Shown here: positions 20,751 to 24,334 of the stretch, in pieces
How the letters are laid out: the number at the start of each line of letters is the position of its first letter
Numbering within the stretch: the stretch's first letter is position 1
DNA from: a virus
DNA length: 24,334 nucleotides
Virus record (IMG/VR): IMGVR_UViG_3300031227_000416
Span: 1 to 24,334 of that record
Strand: one strand, 5' to 3'
Translations under genes and position numbers: made by a program
The notes under the pieces: generated by a model
Told to the model about the DNA's origin: nothing
The model's database searches: none
The model's input: only the letters and a program-made list of their open reading frames with translations

Positions 20751-21577
20751 TGAGATTTACGCACTTTGGCAATCTCTTCAGCCAATGCTTCAACAGTGGT
20801 CAGCCCCTCGGTAGGGATGCCCAGGCCCTCGGCTTCCTTGCGCAGGGCGAAGAATATCTCCGCCTGCTCGCCCTCGCTCACAGACTGGGGCGTGGCATCC
20901 TTGGCCTTGGCCTTGGCCCAGTTCTCAAGGTCCTGCTTTTTCAGGTATGGCAGGGCCTTCAGAGACTCCACGCGGAAGCCCTTGAGGAATGTCGGTAGCT
21001 GGCTACGGAGAAACGCCTGTGTCTCTGCTGGATGTTTGGCAAGCAGCCGGTCAAACCACTCCACGCCCTTGTCACCGAAGGTCTTGCCGTTGCCGGAGAC
21101 CGGTTGCGCTTCACGGGGGCCCGTGGCCGCAGCCGGTCGTGCAGCTTGGTCTTGACCATTGCCATGGTCGGGATCGTCCTCGTCGGTGCTGATGTGGAAG
21201 AACTTCAGCAGGAAGTATTTCTCGGCGTAGGTAAGGGCTTTGCCGACGGCCTGCTCACCGGTATCTACGCCCTGACCATACCAGGGGCAAATCAGCCGCT
21301 CATCAGGATTCTCCCCATTGACCCAAGTGAATAGCAGGTCAAGCTCGGTCAAGTTGGCCTTCTTTGACTGAGCCACGCCCAGGTGCAGGCGGGAATCAGT
21401 AACCGCCACCACCAGCAGCAGGCCCTGTTTGTCCATCTCCGTCCGAATATGTCGCAGCACGTTGCTACTACTGACGTATTCGTATTTATGGTGGGGATTA
21501 GTGGCGTCCTTAGCCAGTCCGGTAGCGGCCTGCTGCACCTCAAGTAGCTTCTGGTATAGCGTCTTCGTCGCCATCAT
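20735..21577 (-). CDS. ERF-family single-strand annealing recombinase
   Basis: 280 aa from the ATG at 21577 (AGGAGG 6 nt upstream). The N-terminal 140 residues match the ERF family: YEYVSSSNVLRHIRTEMDKQ, LLFTWVNGENPDE, then GQGVDTGEQAVGKALTYAEK and YFLLKFFHISTDEDDPD. Such proteins anneal complementary strands in phage recombination. A linker rich in Ala, Pro and Gly follows, then a C-terminal part with QLPTFLKGFRVESLKALPYL and a charged helical end. It is downstream of the SMC-like ATPase, overlapping by 38 nt, and near SSB. Confidence 0.9.
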   Translation of the reverse strand: MMATKTLYQKLLEVQQAATGLAKDATNPHHKYEYVSSSNVLRHIRTEMDKQGLLLVVAVTDSRLHLGVAQSKKANLTELDLLFTWVNGENPDERLICPWYGQGVDTGEQAVGKALTYAEKYFLLKFFHISTDEDDPDHGNGQDQAARPAAATGPREAQPVSGNGKTFGDKGVEWFDRLLAKHPAETQAFLRSQLPTFLKGFRVESLKALPYLKKQDLENWAKAKAKDATPQSVSEGEQAEIFFALRKEAEGLGIPTEGLTTVEALAEEIAKVRKSQEVPA

Positions 21578-22913
21578 CTTCACCCTCCTCGGGTATCTCG
21601 ATATCCCTTTCTGCCCACTCCTCGATCACGAGTTCGCCCTTGCTCACCTTGGTCACTATGCACTGACAATCACTGGCAATGAGCTTCTCGCGCAGTTGTG
21701 CTTCGGACTCCGGATCAAGTGCTTCCAGCCCGTTCACCAACAGCAGGGGTAATTCGCCCGCATAGCGCAGAGCGATCTCCATCGCCAGGTCCAGGCTCTC
21801 GCCGTCGCTGAGGCTAGCGATCGGCACTCCGTTTATGGTGACGCCATACTCGGCATCAACCCCCATGCCTTCCACTGGCAGGTCATCCAGGGCCGCGAGC
21901 AATTCGCCGGGCTTATCCCGAGCGGCTTCAATTAGGTTGGTGAGCTGCTCGGAGGTGCTTGACAGTTGGGTGACAGCATCCTCGGTGGTCTTCGCGCCAT
22001 CGTAGATGCGCAGTAGATCCTGCCGCTCCTGGAAGTCGTGTATCTGCTGGTCGAGGGCAGCAGTGTCTATCTCGGCGTTCTCCTCGAGCCACTTGCTCTG
22101 TATGATCTCCTGTTCCTCTAAAACTTCGCGCTCCTGCTTAGCAAGCTCAATCTGTTTTCGCAAGCTTTCCAACTCATTGCGAGTTTCCTCCACGTCTTTG
22201 TTCTGCTGTCGTGCTGCCGTCTGCTTGTCAACCAGGTCGCCGAGCGTAGCCTCCCGCACAGCCTCAGCATCGAAGTCATCGGGAATACTTTCCAGGGCTT
22301 CCGCAGCAGCGCCACGCTTCTGCTTCCCATCTCGGTTGACCACGGTCCGCTCGTCAAACAGGGCCTTCGCTATGTCGGCCAGCACGACCAGGGGGTGCTG
22401 CGTATAGTCCACATCCTGAAGCATTGCACCATCGCTCAACTCGGCATATTCGTTTTCGGTCATACTTATGTCTGTCAGCGCGAGGAGTTCGGCTTCCTGC
22501 TCCTTGGCCGAGAGGTTGAAGAAGTCAACCGGATTGGATGCGTGCGCCCCCAGCAGTGCGTCAATATAGCTCTGGGGTTTGGCCGGCTTCATGCCATCCT
22601 TTTCGACGGAGAGCGACGCTGTTTTGCTGGGTGGTTTCAGTGTGCGCTTAACGGTCGTAACAGTCGTTCCGTCGTCCAACTCGAGCAACAGCACGGCCTT
22701 GTCTTTGCCGATCTCGACCAGGTAGGGCCGCAGGCCCTTACCCGTCAGTATGCCGCGTATCATCTCGAGCACCGAGGTCTTGCCCGCGCCCTTTGCTCCA
22801 GTCAACAACGTGTGCTTGCCGAGCTTGATGTCCATCTCCTGTAGTCCACCAAAGTTACTGGCTTTAAGACGGGTAATGCGTTTTGGTTTTGGCATATTCT
22901 CTGGCTTGTCCAT
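21540..22913 (-). CDS. SMC/Rad50-like AAA ATPase
   Basis: 457 aa; ATG at 22913 with AGGA 8-9 nt upstream. Walker A GAKGAGKT (39-46) follows the N-terminal ITRLKASNFGGLQEMDI pattern of SMC and RecF-type ATPases. A coiled coil at about 225-300 replaces a long arm, with no CxxC zinc hook. The ABC signature is LSDGESLDLAMEIALRY (368 on). The Walker B position reads LPLLLVNGLEALD (388-400), with N394 where Asp is expected. It is small for the class but usual for phage recombination ATPases. Likely works with ERF and SSB in recombination; ATP hydrolysis may be altered. Confidence 0.82.
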   Translation of the reverse strand: MDKPENMPKPKRITRLKASNFGGLQEMDIKLGKHTLLTGAKGAGKTSVLEMIRGILTGKGLRPYLVEIGKDKAVLLLELDDGTTVTTVKRTLKPPSKTASLSVEKDGMKPAKPQSYIDALLGAHASNPVDFFNLSAKEQEAELLALTDISMTENEYAELSDGAMLQDVDYTQHPLVVLADIAKALFDERTVVNRDGKQKRGAAAEALESIPDDFDAEAVREATLGDLVDKQTAARQQNKDVEETRNELESLRKQIELAKQEREVLEEQEIIQSKWLEENAEIDTAALDQQIHDFQERQDLLRIYDGAKTTEDAVTQLSSTSEQLTNLIEAARDKPGELLAALDDLPVEGMGVDAEYGVTINGVPIASLSDGESLDLAMEIALRYAGELPLLLVNGLEALDPESEAQLREKLIASDCQCIVTKVSKGELVIEEWAERDIEIPEEGEDDGDEDAIPEAT

Positions 22914-23085
22914 CTAACTTTTCCTCCCGTTCGGCTAATTCACGCTCAGCCATCTCGCTTTCCATTTGCGCCAGGCGATGCAGACTACGGTCTATTCCCA
23001 CCCGAGGCAGGCCAGCATAGATAGCCTCCAGGTGGTCGTACTCAATCATCTGCGAATCGCGCAGTGTGCTGTCTCCATTACTCAT
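22864..23085 (-). CDS. Hypothetical protein
   Basis: 73 aa; ATG at 23085 with GGAGG 9 nt upstream. Mostly helical, with a coiled-coil-like stretch (LAQMESEMAERELAEREEKL). It overlaps the upstream stop by 8 nt and the SMC-like start by 50 nt, so translation is probably coupled. Function unknown. Confidence 0.65.
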   Translation of the reverse strand: MSNGDSTLRDSQMIEYDHLEAIYAGLPRVGIDRSLHRLAQMESEMAERELAEREEKLDGQAREYAKTKTHYPS

Positions 23086-23263
23086 CTCGCAGCGCCTCCA
23101 TTATGCTGCCATGGCTCATCCGCGCCCGCAGCCGGGCGTTCTCCCGGCCGGACTGGCGCAACGACCGCGAAAGCTGGCTGCTGAGAATGCAGCCACTGAC
23201 TGCCAATACCCCCAGGATGACGAATGCGATTCCGGCGATCCAAATTATCTGTGTGATGCTCAT
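23078..23263 (-). CDS. Small single-span membrane protein
   Basis: 61 aa from the ATG at 23263, which overlaps the preceding stop as ATGA. Residues about 4-25 are a hydrophobic helix (ITQIIWIAGIAFVILGVLAV) followed by a basic, helical tail (LSRSLRQSGRENARLRARM). This suggests a short N-terminus outside and the tail in the cytoplasm. Could be an envelope-acting or holin-like early protein, but no family was recognised. Confidence 0.7.
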   Translation of the reverse strand: MSITQIIWIAGIAFVILGVLAVSGCILSSQLSRSLRQSGRENARLRARMSHGSIMEALRDE

Positions 23264-23652
23264 TTGCTGCCCTCCTTGCGGGCTTCGTTGTATAGGCATT
23301 GCTTAATCTCGTCGGCTATGAACGGATGCCCCAGTTCCCGCATGATGCGGACAGCCAGGTCGTAGTACCGGCAACGAGTCTGTTGGTTCAGGGCGCGGAG
23401 ATCAGCCACGAGCATCTCAACTTCTTCGGATAAGCTCCGGTCTTCTGCTGCGTGTATGTCCACCTCTGCGTCCCCGTTCCCATCTTCCAGCGACAGGTCG
23501 TCGATGGTCAGCCTGAGCACCCGGCGGGCATCACGGAGCTTGTGTTCGCCCCTTATCTGGCTATGGGTGGGGTGGTCTACCTCCACAAGCAAACTATCTG
23601 TCCTCTTCAGCATCCCGTCTACCTGCTCCAGCCTGTCAATGTGTGCCTGCAT
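23260..23652 (-). CDS. Hypothetical protein
   Basis: 130 aa; ATG at 23652 directly follows the upstream TAG. Helical N-terminus (HIDRLEQVDGMLKRTDSLLV), an acidic middle (EDGNGDAEVDIHAAEDRSLS) and a helical C-terminus (YDLAVRIMRELGHPFIADEI). No motif recognised. Member of the tight early operon. Confidence 0.65.
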   Translation of the reverse strand: MQAHIDRLEQVDGMLKRTDSLLVEVDHPTHSQIRGEHKLRDARRVLRLTIDDLSLEDGNGDAEVDIHAAEDRSLSEEVEMLVADLRALNQQTRCRYYDLAVRIMRELGHPFIADEIKQCLYNEARKEGSK

Positions 23653-23919
23653 CTACGCCGCCTCCTGCCAGTCAAAAGTGGTCTGCGTTCCGTCCTTCTC
23701 CGGCTCCCCGTATACCAGCAACTCCGCCAGCCCGCCGTGCATGTATGCAAGCCGCTGTAGCACTTGCCCCACACCGTCCAGCGCATAGCAATCATGACAG
23801 CGTAGCTGCATCCACTGGTATGTCCCGCCGAGCCGGAATAGCATGGGCAGAACATAGTCCTCCAGCTTCTCCAGTATCCGGCGGCCTTCGTCTTCACTGA
23901 CTCGTGGGTCTCGTGGCAT
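23653..23919 (-). CDS. Hypothetical protein
   Basis: 88 aa; the ATG at 23919 overlaps the upstream stop as TAATG and has GGAGGTG before it. Mostly helical: DEGRRILEKLEDYVLPMLFR, then RCHDCYALDGVGQVLQRLA. The CHDC pair could bind metal but no partner pair is seen. Function unknown. Confidence 0.65.
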   Translation of the reverse strand: MPRDPRVSEDEGRRILEKLEDYVLPMLFRLGGTYQWMQLRCHDCYALDGVGQVLQRLAYMHGGLAELLVYGEPEKDGTQTTFDWQEAA

Positions 23920-24143
23920 TAGGGCACCTCCACTTCATCGGTTGTTAGAATGCCCAGGAGGTAGGCCATTGCGCCGGCCTTGGTATGCTGCCACTTTTGC
24001 TGCTTCGTGAGCTTCGGATTATCCAGCGAAGAATCAGCCCCACAACCCTGGGCGCAGACCGGTGAAGTGCGCGGAGTATCGCTACTCTTCCCAAGATTGT
24101 GAGGCTTTAGCTCGTGGACTTTGGCTTCTGTTGTAGGGTTCAT
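23919..24143 (-). CDS. Hypothetical protein
   Basis: 74 aa from the ATG at 24143 (a GTG lies just before it; AAAGG about 11 nt upstream). N-terminal half is polar and likely flexible with CAQGC; the C-terminal half is helical (KLTKQQKWQHTKAGAMAYLL). No family recognised. Confidence 0.55.
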   Translation of the reverse strand: MNPTTEAKVHELKPHNLGKSSDTPRTSPVCAQGCGADSSLDNPKLTKQQKWQHTKAGAMAYLLGILTTDEVEVP

Positions 24144-24160
24144 CACCGGTCCGCCTTTGC

Positions 24161-24334
24161 TTATACTGTCGCCGCCGCTGGCTCGCGGAGACTGTGCGTT
24201 TCTGGCATATGCTCTTTCAGCGCAATCATCTCTTGCGCTGCAAGGATTTGTTGGTGCCGCTTGTCGTATAGCCCAAATATGGCCTTCACAATCGCAGCGT
24301 ATCGTTCATCGGTAAGAGGTCGTTCGCCGGTCTC
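24161..24334 (-). CDS. Hypothetical protein, 5' end beyond window
   Basis: The frame is open from the window edge to TAA at 24163-24161 (57 residues visible). It reads ETGERPLTDERYAAIVKAIF and on through a helical KRHQQILAAQEMIALKEHM. It fits the tight operon spacing (17 nt to the next start). The start lies outside the window; no function can be given. Confidence 0.6.
   Translation of the reverse strand, partial: ETGERPLTDERYAAIVKAIFGLYDKRHQQILAAQEMIALKEHMPETHSLREPAAATV

Noticed and set aside
1-24334. Many plus-strand open frames, some over 120 codons (for example 6963-7514 and 22395-22844).
   Set aside because: They lie opposite well-supported minus-strand genes, have low-complexity or arginine/serine-rich translations, and lack ribosome binding sites and recognisable motifs.
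1-24334. tRNA genes, integrase, attachment site or lysogeny repressor.
   Set aside because: None could be recognised in the sequence; the phage lifestyle stays undetermined from this window.

Overview
The window is a contiguous piece of a tailed double-stranded DNA phage (siphovirus-like, Caudoviricetes) or prophage. Every convincing gene is on the minus strand, so the phage reads from the right edge to the left edge. Genes are packed tightly, with many ATGA, GTGA and TAATG overlaps, and carry strong AGGAGG-type ribosome binding sites. GC content looks moderately high by eye. Two near-consensus bacterial sigma70 promoters (TTGACA, 17-bp spacer, TATGAT or TATATT) point to a bacterial host with an ordinary housekeeping sigma factor. 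The host cannot be named: a 3D-domain muralytic-type protein is more usual in Gram-positives, and a KpsC/KpsS-like capsule glycosyltransferase more usual in Gram-negatives. No integrase, repressor, tRNA or CRISPR array is visible.

Right part (24334 to about 17034), DNA metabolism and small early genes: a partial gene at the edge, several small unknowns, a small membrane protein, an SMC/Rad50-like ATPase, an ERF-type annealing protein, two small genes, SSB, a membrane-anchored 3D-domain protein, several small unknowns and an ERCC4/XPF-like nuclease with helix-hairpin-helix motifs. A strongly structured intergenic RNA element lies at 17898-18008. Several genes here share an extended translation-start sequence.

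Middle part (17044 to about 13040), replication initiation: a strong promoter, a NUMOD3/HNH homing-type endonuclease whose ribosome binding site sits in a long hairpin, a lambda O-like initiator gene with five 17-bp dyad iterons inside it (a probable origin), a DnaC-like helicase loader, small unknowns and an SPL-like radical SAM protein.

Left part (13029 to 1), late genes: a second strong promoter followed by a leader with two hairpins, the second a rho-independent terminator. Then come a small protein, TerS, TerL, portal, MuF-like minor head protein, a KpsC/S-like glycosyltransferase followed by a second terminator, scaffold, major capsid, a probable decoration protein, connector and neck genes interrupted by a DUF2188-like protein and a small HELLH zincin-like protein, tail completion protein, major tail protein, the tail assembly chaperone pair with a -1 frameshift at A7, and the start of the tape measure protein.

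The most notable items are the structured RNA with GU pairs that favour the minus strand, the promoter-terminator leader ahead of the packaging genes, the glycosyltransferase embedded in the head operon, the lambda-style origin inside the O gene, the hairpin over the endonuclease start and a fossil gene fragment at 18528-18584. Two terminators inside the late transcript suggest that late expression may depend on antitermination or read-through.
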